The position numbers and the translations under genes are program-made. The notes beneath the pieces are model-generated. The model made no database searches and was not told the origin of the DNA. It saw only the letters and a list, made by a program, of their open reading frames with translations. From Pseudorhodoferax sp032153935 (GTDB lineage: Bacteria; Pseudomonadota; Gammaproteobacteria; Burkholderiales; Burkholderiaceae_C), in NCBI RefSeq assembly GCF_964253035.1, contig NZ_CAXUQL020000001.1, forward strand, positions 3,162,001 to 3,226,000: a stretch of DNA of 64,000 bases, read 5' to 3'. Below, one piece after another: positions 16,577-25,274 of this stretch (within the stretch, counting starts at the first letter, position 1; every line of letters begins with the position of its first letter).

Positions 16577-18823
16577 TCACTGCACGATGATCTTGCCGGT
16601 CTGGCGCGGGTACACGCAGTCGTTGAAGAAGTACTCGCCCGGCGTGGTGAAGGTGTGCGTCGCCGACTGGCCGGGGCGCAGCACGCCCGTGTCCAGGCCG
16701 CCGTCGTAGAAGGTCGTCGCGCAGTGGTTGCTGGCGTTGGCCGAGGGGTTGGTGAAGGTCACCGTCTGCCCGGCGCGGATGCTCAGAACCCGGGGCGCGA
16801 AGGACGCGTCGCCGGTGACGACCTCGGTTGGGGACGGGGCATTGTTGGTCCAGGTGCGGCCCAGCGTCACCACCGTGCCGACGGCGTCGCCCGACACCGC
16901 GGCGGTCGTGATCGGTTGGCGCACCGGCGGTGCGGTGGGCGTCGCGGCCTGCGTCGTGATAGCGCCGTTGATCTTGAACGACCAGAGGAAGTCACCCTGC
17001 GGCGAGTTGTACGGCAGGCCGTTGCCGCCGGCGAACACCGCGACGTACTGCTCGCCATCGATCTCGTAGGTGATCGGCGTGGTGTGCACACCCGCGCCGG
17101 TCTGGAAGCGCCACAGCTCCGCGCCGGTCTTCACGTCCAGCCCCAGCAGGTTGCCATCGGGCTGGCCGATGAACATCACGCCGCCCTTGGTGCTCAGGAT
17201 ACCGTTGCCGTGCGCGAGCGACCAGGGCATGTCGCGCTCCCAGGCGATGCGGTTGGTGCGCGGGTCCATGGCCACGATGCGGCCGTTGCGGACCTCGCCC
17301 GCGGGACGGAAGAAGCCGGTGTTCGTGAAGCCGGAGTTGATGTTGCCGGCACCGATGTACAGCAGGCCGGTGTCGCGGTTGAATGAGTAGGCGTTCCAGT
17401 CCGCCGCGCCGCCCGTGCCAGGGGCGCTGGTGACCGGCGTGTCCCAGAACGGCGTGTAGACGCAGCCATAGTCGTAGTTGGGCACTGGCCGGTGCGCCAG
17501 GTTCTCGGCCTCGGGGTTCACGCACATGATGGAGAACGGATCGCCCTTGGGGATCGGCTGCGTGGGCCAGGTCTTTTGCCGTGCTTCCTGTGGCACCGGC
17601 TGCTCTTCCACGCCGATGATGGGCTCGCCTGTGAGGCGGTCCAGCACGAACAGCAGGCCGCCCTTGGAGCCGTAGAACACGGCTTTGCGGAGCTTGCCCG
17701 CCACGGTGATGTCGGCCAGCACCGGCGCGTGCACGTTGTCCAGGTCCCAGATGTCGTGGTGGATGGACTGGAAATGCCACTTGCGCTTGCCCGTGGTCGC
17801 GTCGATGGCCACGATGGAGTTGGCATACAGGTTGCTGCCGCCGCGGGCCGATCCGTTGGTCGCCGACATCGCACCGCCCTGGCGCGCGTTGCCGAAGGTG
17901 TAGTAGACGAGGTTCGCACCGGGGTCCACGGCCGGGTGCATCCAGGGCGAGGCACCGCCCTGCAGGCCGGACTCGCCCTCCCAGGTCTTGGCGTCGTCGC
18001 CTTCCTGCGCCACGCCGGCGAACTTCCAGGCAACGTCGCCGGTCTCCGCGTTGAGCGCATAGGCCGAACCCAGTGCACCGTCGGTGGTGCCGAAGTGGAT
18101 GAAGCCGTTGTAGTAGATGACGGCCGTCTTCAGGCCGCTGACGCCTGCGTCGACGATGGTCTTCTTCCAGACCAGGTTGCCATTGGCCTTGTCGATGGCG
18201 TAGACGTTCTTGCCCGCGCCGGTGGCGTAGATGTGCTTGGGGCCGATGGCCACGCCACGCTGCAGTGCGTTGCCGTCGCCGCTCGTGAAGGTCCAGATCT
18301 TCGCGCCGGTCTTGCCGTTGACGGCGTGGACGTTGCCCTGCGACGTCTTCACGTAGAGCACACCGTTCTCGGCCACCACGGTGGACTGCTGGCTCTGGTT
18401 GGTCGCACCGCCTTCGACGTTGTTCACCCAGGCTCCGCGCACCAGGTTCAGGTTGGCCGGCGTGATGCGGGCGAGCGAGGAATAGCTCTGCTGGCCGTAG
18501 TTCCCCCCGACCATGGGCGAGTCGGCGCCCGTCGCCGAGCAGCAGTCGTCCGGCTGGGTCGGCTCGGCCTTCTCCTTGCCCAAGTACTTCTTGGGCTTGG
18601 TCCAGCCCGCGAACCAATGGCCAGGCTCGTCGTCCTCGCCCCAGGTGCGCTGGAACAGCCAGTGGTCGGCCTGCTTCTGGATGCCGGCCGGCACCACCTC
18701 ATCGGCGGTCAGCCGCGTTTCCTTCTTGTCATCGCCGCCGCAGGCGGCCAGCAGCGCCAGCACAGCGGCGCCGGCCACGGACAGTCGCAGCGCGTGGGCT
18801 GCCTTTGCTCTGGTGTCGTTCAT
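16577..18823 (-). CDS. PQQ-dependent dehydrogenase with C-terminal cupredoxin domain
   Basis: This 748-residue exported quinoprotein starts with a lipoprotein leader (VLALLAACGGD). An eight-bladed PQQ propeller follows, with repeats such as LYVKTSQGNVHAVNGKTGAKIW, the alcohol/glucose dehydrogenase landmarks GNYGQQSYSSL, TWPTQPIPKGDPF and DWNAYSFNRDTGLLYIGAGN, and W-rich docking motifs. The vicinal Cys-Cys of methanol/ethanol dehydrogenases is not at its usual place. The last roughly 95 residues form a cupredoxin-like domain. One His is seen (NASNHC) and the Cys (FFNDC), but the usual C-x-P-H...M loop reads CVYPRQTGK, so His and Met ligands are missing. No cytochrome c domain is present. GGAG precedes the ATG. 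Confidence 0.88.
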   Translation of the reverse strand: MNDTRAKAAHALRLSVAGAAVLALLAACGGDDKKETRLTADEVVPAGIQKQADHWLFQRTWGEDDEPGHWFAGWTKPKKYLGKEKAEPTQPDDCCSATGADSPMVGGNYGQQSYSSLARITPANLNLVRGAWVNNVEGGATNQSQQSTVVAENGVLYVKTSQGNVHAVNGKTGAKIWTFTSGDGNALQRGVAIGPKHIYATGAGKNVYAIDKANGNLVWKKTIVDAGVSGLKTAVIYYNGFIHFGTTDGALGSAYALNAETGDVAWKFAGVAQEGDDAKTWEGESGLQGGASPWMHPAVDPGANLVYYTFGNARQGGAMSATNGSARGGSNLYANSIVAIDATTGKRKWHFQSIHHDIWDLDNVHAPVLADITVAGKLRKAVFYGSKGGLLFVLDRLTGEPIIGVEEQPVPQEARQKTWPTQPIPKGDPFSIMCVNPEAENLAHRPVPNYDYGCVYTPFWDTPVTSAPGTGGAADWNAYSFNRDTGLLYIGAGNINSGFTNTGFFRPAGEVRNGRIVAMDPRTNRIAWERDMPWSLAHGNGILSTKGGVMFIGQPDGNLLGLDVKTGAELWRFQTGAGVHTTPITYEIDGEQYVAVFAGGNGLPYNSPQGDFLWSFKINGAITTQAATPTAPPVRQPITTAAVSGDAVGTVVTLGRTWTNNAPSPTEVVTGDASFAPRVLSIRAGQTVTFTNPSANASNHCATTFYDGGLDTGVLRPGQSATHTFTTPGEYFFNDCVYPRQTGKIIVQ

Positions 18824-18866
18824 CTCAGGGTCTCCTCGGTGATCTTTGGTTGGAAAAGGGTGGTGC

Positions 18867-19991
18867 TCAGGGCGCCAGCGGAACGTTGAACAGCTGGCCG
18901 CCCACACGCTCGACCTTGTGCAGGCGCACGTCCTGCACGACTTCGCGCGTGGCCGGGTCGATGGCGAACTTGCCGCGCGGGCTCTCGAAGGACACGGCCT
19001 TCATCGCGTCGAGCAGGGCCTGACCGCCTTCGCCCTTGGTCTTCTTGAGGCCTTCGTAGATCAGGTGCATGCCGTCGTAGGCGCCGACGCCATGGAAGTT
19101 GGGGCGCGCGCTAGCGTAGGCCTTCGTGTAGTCGGCCACGTACTTCCTGTTGACCGCCGATGGCAGCGCGGCCGAGTAGTGGAAGGACGAGATCACGCCA
19201 AGGGCCGCGTCGCCCATGTCGTTGAGCAGGTCGTCGTCGACGACGTCGCCGGTCGCCAGCACGCGGATGCCGGCCTGCGCCAGGCCACGCTCGGTGAATT
19301 GCTTCATGAAGCCCGCGCCCATGCCAGAGGGAACGAACACAAACACCACTTCGGGCTTGGCATCGCGCACGCGCTGCAGGAAGGGGGCGAAGTCCGGGTT
19401 GGCCATGGGCACGCGCAGGCTTTCCACGATCTCGCCGCCGCCAGCCTTGTAGGTCTCCACGAAGGTTTTCTCGGCGTCCAGCCCCGGGCCGTAGTCGGCC
19501 ACCAGCGTGACCACGCGCTTGACGCCGTTCTTCAGCGCCCATTGCGCAGCCGGCGCCGTGACCTGCGGCAGTGTGAAGCCGCTGCGCACGATGAAGGGCG
19601 AGCGCTCGGTGATCGCGGCCGTGGCTGCGTTCATGACCACCATGGGCGTCTTGCTCTGCGTGGCGATGGGCGCCGTGGCGAAGGCCAGCGGAGTGAGTCC
19701 GAAGCCGGCCAGCACGCTGACCTTGTCCTTGAGCACCAGCTCCTGCGCGAGCCGGCGCGTGGTGTCGGCCACGCCGCCGTCGTCTTTCAGGATGACCTCG
19801 ACCTTGCGCCCCGCCACGCTGTCGCCGTGTAGCGACTGGTAGAGCTTGACGTTGTTCTCGACCTGGCGTCCGGTCGAGGCGAAAGGACCGGTCATCGGCA
19901 CCACCAGGCCGATCTTGATGCTCTCCTGCGCCTGGATCGCGGCGGCGCTGGCCAGCGCGACGGCGGCCAGCAGGAATCGACGTTTGTGCAT
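18867..19991 (-). CDS. Branched-chain-type ABC substrate-binding protein
   Basis: This 374-residue periplasmic binding protein of the LivJ/LivK type (type I fold) has a Sec signal peptide (MHKRRFLLAAVALASAAAIQA). Family landmarks are IKIGLVVPMTGPFASTGRQ at the mature N-terminus and GAYDGMHLIYEGL near the end. Of two adjacent ATGs the second is chosen, because AAGGAG directly touches the first but lies six bases from the second. It is the fifth gene of the operon, between livF and the quinoprotein, so it most likely delivers the operon's substrate, probably an aromatic or other carboxylic compound, to LivHMGF. Confidence 0.92.
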   Translation of the reverse strand: MHKRRFLLAAVALASAAAIQAQESIKIGLVVPMTGPFASTGRQVENNVKLYQSLHGDSVAGRKVEVILKDDGGVADTTRRLAQELVLKDKVSVLAGFGLTPLAFATAPIATQSKTPMVVMNAATAAITERSPFIVRSGFTLPQVTAPAAQWALKNGVKRVVTLVADYGPGLDAEKTFVETYKAGGGEIVESLRVPMANPDFAPFLQRVRDAKPEVVFVFVPSGMGAGFMKQFTERGLAQAGIRVLATGDVVDDDLLNDMGDAALGVISSFHYSAALPSAVNRKYVADYTKAYASARPNFHGVGAYDGMHLIYEGLKKTKGEGGQALLDAMKAVSFESPRGKFAIDPATREVVQDVRLHKVERVGGQLFNVPLAP

Positions 19992-20035
19992 GTTCATCTC
20001 CTTCGTAGAAATCGGGAATCTCGGTGTGTGCGGTC

Positions 20036-20743
20036 TCAGTCGCGCGCCACGGACAGCCAGCGCTCCAGCTGCTGCGGCTCGGCCAGCAGCGACGCGCTGC
20101 GCGCATGCAGCACCACTGCGCCGCGGTCCAGCACGACGGCGTGGTCGGTGATCGGCAGGATGGTCCGGGGGTTCTGCTCGACGATCAGGGCCGACATGCC
20201 CTCTTCGCGCACGACGCGGGCGATGGCGCGCAGCAGTTCCTCGACGATGATTGGCGCCAGGCCTTCCAGCGGCTCGTCGAGCAGCAGCACGCGAGGGTTC
20301 AACACAAGCGCGCGGGCCACGGCCAGCATCTGCTGCTCGCCGCCGGACAGCTGGTTGCCCAGGTTGCCGCGGCGCTCGGCCAGCCGCGGGAACATGGCGT
20401 AGGCGCGTGCCACCGTCCAAGGTCCGGGGCGCGCCACGGCCGTCAGGTTCTCGTGCACGGTCAGCGACTTGAAGGTGTTGCGTTCCTGCGGCACCCAGCC
20501 GATGCCGGCGCGCGCGCGCTGGTGCGGTGCCAGCGCCGTGATGTCAGTGCCGTCCAGGAAAATGCTGCCGGCGTGGCGGCGGGTCACGCCGATCAGCGAG
20601 TTCATCAGCGTGGTCTTGCCGGTTCCGTTGCGGCCCAGCAGTGCCAGCGAGCGGCCCTGCTTGAGTTCCAGGTCGATGCCCTGGATCACCACGGCCTGGC
20701 CATAGCCGGCCTTCAGCCCTTGCAGGCGCAGCAGCTCATCCAT
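20036..20743 (-). CDS. livF: Branched-chain ABC transporter ATP-binding protein LivF
   Basis: This 235-residue cytoplasmic ATPase of the HAAT family has Walker A GRNGTGKTT, signature LSGGEQQ, Walker B VLLLDEP and an H-loop region. Its N-terminal LKAGYGQAVVIQGIDLEL is typical of LivF. It pairs with LivG to power uptake. The start overlaps the end of livG by 8 bases. Confidence 0.93.
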   Translation of the reverse strand: MDELLRLQGLKAGYGQAVVIQGIDLELKQGRSLALLGRNGTGKTTLMNSLIGVTRRHAGSIFLDGTDITALAPHQRARAGIGWVPQERNTFKSLTVHENLTAVARPGPWTVARAYAMFPRLAERRGNLGNQLSGGEQQMLAVARALVLNPRVLLLDEPLEGLAPIIVEELLRAIARVVREEGMSALIVEQNPRTILPITDHAVVLDRGAVVLHARSASLLAEPQQLERWLSVARD

Positions 20744-21521
20744 GCCCTTCTCCCAGATAGACGGCCTTCACGCGCGGATCGCACGAGATGTCGGCCACGC
20801 TGCCTTCGGCGAACAAGGCGCCGTTGACGAGCACGGACACCGTGCGCGCGAAGTCGAAGACGAGGTCCATGTCGTGCTCGATCAGCAGCACCGACACATC
20901 GGCGGGCAGGGCCTTGAGCGTCTCGAAGATCTCCTGGCGCTCGCCCTCGGGCACGCCGGCGACGGGCTCGTCGAGCAGCAGCACGCGCGGCTTGCAGGCG
21001 ATCGCCATGGCGATCTCCAGCAGACGGCGCTTGCCGTAGGGCAGCAGTGCGACCGGCTGGTCCATCACGTCGTCGAGCTTGAACTCGTACAGCAGACGGG
21101 CGCATTCCTGCGCCACCGCGCTGCGGGCACCCAGCGGACGCCACCATTGGGCACTGCCGCCCTGCTGTGCCGATGCTGTAAGCGCCAGAGACTTCAGCGG
21201 GGTCAGCGTGTTGAACAGCTGGTTGATCTGGAAGGTGCGCACGATGCCCTGGCGCACCCGCCGGAACGGGGCGAGGTCCGTGATGTCGCACCCGTCCAGA
21301 ACGATGCGGCCCGCGGTCGGTTCCAGCACGCCGGTGAGCAGGTTGACCAGCGTGGTCTTGCCGGCCCCGTTGGGGCCGATCAGCGCATGGCGCGCGCCAC
21401 GCGCGACGCGCAGCGAGACGTCGTTGGTCGGCACGATGCCGCCGAAGCGCTTGACCAGGCCATGGGTCAGCAGCACGGTGTCGTCCACCATCGGCTTCTC
21501 GGGCGTAGCGGCGGCGCTCAT
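20736..21521 (-). CDS. livG: Branched-chain ABC transporter ATP-binding protein LivG
   Basis: This 261-residue ATPase subunit has Walker A GPNGAGKTT, a LivG-type extended Q-loop region (VRTFQINQLFNTLTPLKSL) and Walker B VLLLDEP followed by VAGVPEGE. The ABC signature area reads LPYGKRRLLEIAMAI, with LPYG where most have LSYG, as seen in many LivG proteins. The start is the ATG that forms an ATGA overlap with the end of livM; an in-frame upstream ATG would overlap livM further. Confidence 0.93.
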   Translation of the reverse strand: MSAAATPEKPMVDDTVLLTHGLVKRFGGIVPTNDVSLRVARGARHALIGPNGAGKTTLVNLLTGVLEPTAGRIVLDGCDITDLAPFRRVRQGIVRTFQINQLFNTLTPLKSLALTASAQQGGSAQWWRPLGARSAVAQECARLLYEFKLDDVMDQPVALLPYGKRRLLEIAMAIACKPRVLLLDEPVAGVPEGERQEIFETLKALPADVSVLLIEHDMDLVFDFARTVSVLVNGALFAEGSVADISCDPRVKAVYLGEGHG

Positions 21522-22504
21522 GCCCGTCCTCTCCGGAACCAGGTCCACGGTCGCACCAGACGGTCACGCCCGACCAGCATCAGCACGACCAGGAACAGGC
21601 CGAGCCAGAAGGTCCAGTACTGCGGCGTCCAGGTCGAGAACAGGTGGTGCAGTCCCTTGAAGGCGATGGCGCCGAAGATGCCGCCATACAGGTAGCCGGC
21701 GCCGCCGATCACCACCATCAGCATCAGGTCCGCGCTAGTGTGGAAGGCCAGCACATCCAGCGAGGCGAAGGCCGTGGTCTGCGCCTGCAACGCACCGGCT
21801 GCGCCGGCCATGGCGGCGGCCACCGTGTAGACGGCGACGATGCGGGCATTGACCGACAGGCCGATGGACGAAGCGCGTAGCGCGTTGTCGCGAAGCGCCT
21901 GCAGCGACATGCCGTAGTCCGATTGCACGAGCCGGCGTGAGAGCAGCAGCGATGCGAACAGCACCACCAGCGTGTAGGCGTAGCCGGTACGGCCGACGAA
22001 GTCGAATTCGAAGCGGCCCAGCAGCGGCGCCACCGTTCCCACCTGCAGGCCGTCGGCGCCGCCGGTCAGGCCGGCGAAGCGGTTGGCCAGCTCGTACAGC
22101 ACCGAGCACACGCCGATCGTGACCATGAGCCGCGTCAGATCGGTTCCGCGCAAAACCAGGAAGCTGGTGGCCAGCCCCAGCAGCGCTGCCATCGCCGTGG
22201 CCGCGGCCAGGCCCAGCAGCGGGTCGGGGAACACATGCATGCCCAGCAGCGCGGCACCGTAGGCACCCAGCCCGAAGAAGGCCGCATGACCCAGCGACAC
22301 CACGCCGGCATAACCCAGCACCAGGTCCAGAGAGACGGCGAACAGCGCCGTGATGGCAATCTGGTTGAGCAGCGCCACGTGCGCGTCGGGCGCCCACCAG
22401 GAGGCGGCGAGCGCCGCGAGCAGCGCGATCTCCCACCACTTCCAACGGGCATCGGCGCGCAGGCTGGCGGCCACGCGGGTGGCCAAGTTCACGTCGGCGC
22501 TCAT
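21518..22504 (-). CDS. livM: Branched-chain ABC transporter permease LivM
   Basis: This 328-residue membrane permease has about nine or ten hydrophobic segments and the LivM landmarks LDLVLGYAGVVSLGHAAFFGLGAYGAALL and GGAGYLYGGIFGAIAF. It forms the translocation channel with LivH. It overlaps both neighbours by an ATGA, which indicates translational coupling. Confidence 0.94.
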   Translation of the reverse strand: MSADVNLATRVAASLRADARWKWWEIALLAALAASWWAPDAHVALLNQIAITALFAVSLDLVLGYAGVVSLGHAAFFGLGAYGAALLGMHVFPDPLLGLAAATAMAALLGLATSFLVLRGTDLTRLMVTIGVCSVLYELANRFAGLTGGADGLQVGTVAPLLGRFEFDFVGRTGYAYTLVVLFASLLLSRRLVQSDYGMSLQALRDNALRASSIGLSVNARIVAVYTVAAAMAGAAGALQAQTTAFASLDVLAFHTSADLMLMVVIGGAGYLYGGIFGAIAFKGLHHLFSTWTPQYWTFWLGLFLVVLMLVGRDRLVRPWTWFRRGRA

Positions 22505-23361
22505 CGTGCACCCGCCCGCGAGAACAGGCCGTTCGGACGCACCACGAGGATGGCGATCATCAGGCTGTAGACGATGAAGGAGCCGAATGCCGGCACGTAG
22601 TACTTGCCCATGACGTCGGCAAGGCCGAGCAGCAGGGCGGCCAGCAGCGGGCCGGTGATGGTGGCGGTGCCGCCGACCGACACCACGATCAGGAAATAGA
22701 CCATGAACTTCAGTGGAAAACTGGGATCCAGGCCCAGCACGTCGGCGCCGAGCGCACCGCCCAGGCCGGCCAGGCCGGAGCCCACGGAGAAGGTGAGCAG
22801 GAAGATGGCGTTGACGTTGAGGCCCATGCCGCTGGCCACGCGGGCGTCATCGACGGAAGCGCGCAGGCGGCTGCCGAAGCGGGTGCGCGCCAGCGTGAAC
22901 TGCAGCGCCAGCGTCAGCACTGCACACAGCAAGATGATGAACAGCCGGTACTTGCCGATGCCGACGCCGGCCAGGTCGTAGCGCCCCTGCAGCCAGCCGG
23001 GCAGCTGCACGATCTGCTGCTGCGAGCCGACGAAGTAGTCGATGCCGGCCATGGCCATGAAGACCAGGCCGATGGAGAACAACACCTGGTCCAGGTGGGG
23101 CCTGCCGTACATCGGGCGGTACAACACCCGCTCGAGCACGGCGCCGAGCGCCGCGGTTGCGAGGAACGCCGCCGGCAGGCACCACAGGAACGGCACGCCC
23201 GCGCGCCCCATGAGCAGCACCGCCACATAGCCGCCGGCCATGGCGAAGGCGCCGTGCGCGAGGTTGACGAAATTCATCAGACCCAACGTGACGGCCAGCC
23301 CCACGGCAAGCACGAACAGCAGCATGCCGTAGGCAATGCCATCGAAAACGAGCGTCAGCAT
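22501..23361 (-). CDS. livH: Branched-chain ABC transporter permease LivH
   Basis: This 286-residue permease has about eight membrane segments and the LivH motif LGLMNFVNLAHGAFAMAGGYV near the N-terminus. It is the first gene of the leftward operon, so the operon promoter should lie in 23362-23620, where two palindromic operator-like sites are seen. Its gene order (livH-livM-livG-livF-binding protein) is the standard one. Confidence 0.94.
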   Translation of the reverse strand: MLTLVFDGIAYGMLLFVLAVGLAVTLGLMNFVNLAHGAFAMAGGYVAVLLMGRAGVPFLWCLPAAFLATAALGAVLERVLYRPMYGRPHLDQVLFSIGLVFMAMAGIDYFVGSQQQIVQLPGWLQGRYDLAGVGIGKYRLFIILLCAVLTLALQFTLARTRFGSRLRASVDDARVASGMGLNVNAIFLLTFSVGSGLAGLGGALGADVLGLDPSFPLKFMVYFLIVVSVGGTATITGPLLAALLLGLADVMGKYYVPAFGSFIVYSLMIAILVVRPNGLFSRAGAR

Positions 23362-23460
23362 GCCGCTTCACGCGGTGCAGACCCACTCTTCATCCCCCCC
23401 ATCGCGCCTCCCTGTTAAGTGAACGGCGGAATTTTTCCGGGCGGGGTGCGCTGCGTCGCC

Positions 23461-23530
23461 TAACCAGGGTTAACTTCCGGGCTGCGGGTATTCCCCAGAG
23501 TACGGTGGCCGGCGGTGCTAACCAAGGTTA
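23461..23530. promoter_or_regulatory. Two TAACC-N2-GGTTA palindromes in divergent promoter region
   Basis: TAACCAGGGTTA (23461-23472) and TAACCAAGGTTA (23519-23530) are two perfect dyads 58 bases apart, between livH (leftward) and the beta-helix lipoprotein gene (rightward). Twin sites of this sort usually bind a dimeric regulator. The nearby LuxR/MalT-like regulator (26339-28984) is a candidate, but no direct evidence links it. Confidence 0.55.
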
Positions 23531-23620
23531 GTAGCGCAGGGTCGGATGCGGAATCAAGACTCGGCCAGCTGCTCGATGGCGGCGACCAGTCCTGAACAAC
23601 GAATCCAAAGGGGAAACACC

Positions 23621-25156
23621 ATGGCCCATCGGCCGAAAATCTATGTGCGTGCGCTGGCAACGTTGCTGGGCTCAGGCCTGCTCCTGGCGGCCTGCGGCGG
23701 CAGCGGCAGCGAGGACGCGCAGCCCGAAACGCCGACGCCCTCGGACCCGCGCACGCCGCTGGCCGTGACCAAGGCCGGCGACGACGGCAGCGAAGGCACG
23801 CTGCGCTGGGCCATCCAGCGCAGCAATGCGAATCCCGGCACCTACCGCATAGTGCTGACGCCACCGGCCGGCGGGCTGGAGATCAAGCCCACGACCGAGC
23901 TGCCGGTCCTGGTCGGCCCGGCGCGCATCGAAGGTCCCTGGACCGGCGAAGGCACGCCGACGGTGGCGCTCGATGGTTCGGCGCTGTACGACACCGGCAT
24001 CCTGAACGAGGCCGGCAATCCGGTCGCCTGCCCGGGCCAGACCTCGGGCTTCGGCGCCAACGTGCGCTCGTTGCGCAACCCGGGCCTGGCCGTGGTCGAT
24101 ACGGGCAACGTGGAGATCACCGGCTTCGAGGTCCGCAACTTCTGTTCCGGCATCATGCTGTTGCGCAGCAAGGCCAACCATGTGCACCACATGAAGCTGG
24201 TCAACAACCGCGGCGCGGCCGGCGTGCTCGTGACGGGCGACGCGGGCGATACGGCCGGCAGCGCCACCAGCGGCCTGAGCGTGGACAACATCGTCGAATA
24301 CAACGTCTTCCTCAACAACAGCGACTCCATGGACGTGGCGCGGGGCAGCGAGAACACGCTGATCCAGTTCAACAAGTTCGTCATCGATGCGCAGGGCATC
24401 GTGCCCTCGCAGGCCATCGAGATCCTGAGTTCGAGCAACAACAAGGTGTTCGACAACGAGGCCTCGGGCTTCGCCGAGGCCTTGCAGATCGGCGGCAACA
24501 ACCACGAGATCGCGCGCAACACGCTGTACGGCAATTCGATCGCCTTCACCATGAGCGGCAGCGGCAACAAGGTCTACGACAATGTGGTGCACAGCAACCG
24601 GCTCGGCATCTCTACGCGGGGCGGTGCCATCACGCTGAGCCGCAACCTGGTGTGGGACCAGGGCAAGGACATCTCGCTGTGCAATGCCGGTGGCATCTGC
24701 AGCACCAACGCCAACTGGTTGAACGCGCGTCTGGGCATCAGTCTGAACGGCTCCACAGGCCATGTCGCGAACGACCTGGTCGCGAACTGCACGGACGGCT
24801 ACGCCGACTGCGACACGCGCCAGAACTACCCGGTGCTGACAGCCTCGACCTGGCAGCCCTCCGGCTTCACGGTCAATGGCACGCTGGCCTCGCGGCCCAG
24901 CACGGCCTTCGTGATCGAGTTCTTTGCCAGCCACAAGCCCGGCGTGGTCGACGGCTGGGGCGAGGGTGAGGTCTACCTCGGCAAGCTGGAGGTCAGCACC
25001 GATGCCAACGGCACGCTGACGTTCAGCTTCCCCACCGGAACAAGCGACCCTCTGAAGGATGGCACCAAGTCGGTCTACTTCACCGCCACTGCGACGAGGG
25101 TCAGCAACGGCCAGACATCGGAGTTCAGCCAGGCGATCCTGGTGGCCGCGCCCTGA
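23621..25156 (+). CDS. Parallel beta-helix lipoprotein
   Basis: This 511-residue exported protein starts with a lipoprotein leader (LLGSGLLLAACGGSG). A right-handed parallel beta-helix follows: short repeated turns such as NHVHHMKLVNNRGAAGV, NIVEYNVFLNNSDSMD, NKVFDNEASGFAEALQ and NKVYDNVVHSNRLGIS, as in pectate-lyase-like and NosD-like proteins. A smaller beta domain lies at the end. No catalytic pattern could be assigned, so it may be a carbohydrate-active enzyme or a binding protein. The start is the ATG after AAGGGG. It is divergent from the livH operon and shares its control region. Confidence 0.85.
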   Translation: MAHRPKIYVRALATLLGSGLLLAACGGSGSEDAQPETPTPSDPRTPLAVTKAGDDGSEGTLRWAIQRSNANPGTYRIVLTPPAGGLEIKPTTELPVLVGPARIEGPWTGEGTPTVALDGSALYDTGILNEAGNPVACPGQTSGFGANVRSLRNPGLAVVDTGNVEITGFEVRNFCSGIMLLRSKANHVHHMKLVNNRGAAGVLVTGDAGDTAGSATSGLSVDNIVEYNVFLNNSDSMDVARGSENTLIQFNKFVIDAQGIVPSQAIEILSSSNNKVFDNEASGFAEALQIGGNNHEIARNTLYGNSIAFTMSGSGNKVYDNVVHSNRLGISTRGGAITLSRNLVWDQGKDISLCNAGGICSTNANWLNARLGISLNGSTGHVANDLVANCTDGYADCDTRQNYPVLTASTWQPSGFTVNGTLASRPSTAFVIEFFASHKPGVVDGWGEGEVYLGKLEVSTDANGTLTFSFPTGTSDPLKDGTKSVYFTATATRVSNGQTSEFSQAILVAAP

Positions 25157-25164
25157 AGCCAGCC

Positions 25165-25186
25165 GTACGCGCCTGCAAGCGCGTAC
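25165..25186. terminator. Hairpin after beta-helix gene
   Basis: Perfect 8-bp arms (GTACGCGC and GCGCGTAC) enclose a six-base loop, 8 bases after the stop codon. There is no T-run, so it may be a weak terminator or an mRNA-stabilising hairpin. Confidence 0.45.
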
Positions 25187-25274
25187 ATGCACCCTCGAAG
25201 CATGAAGAAGGCGCCAGACAATTCCAAGGTCGGCGCCTGTTCAACCATTGCTGACCCCGAATAGGAGACACATC

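Noticed and set aside
23672..25192. Open frame of 506 codons antisense to the beta-helix gene
   Set aside because: The plus strand has a lipoprotein leader, a ribosome site and regular beta-helix turns; the antisense product has no recognisable features.
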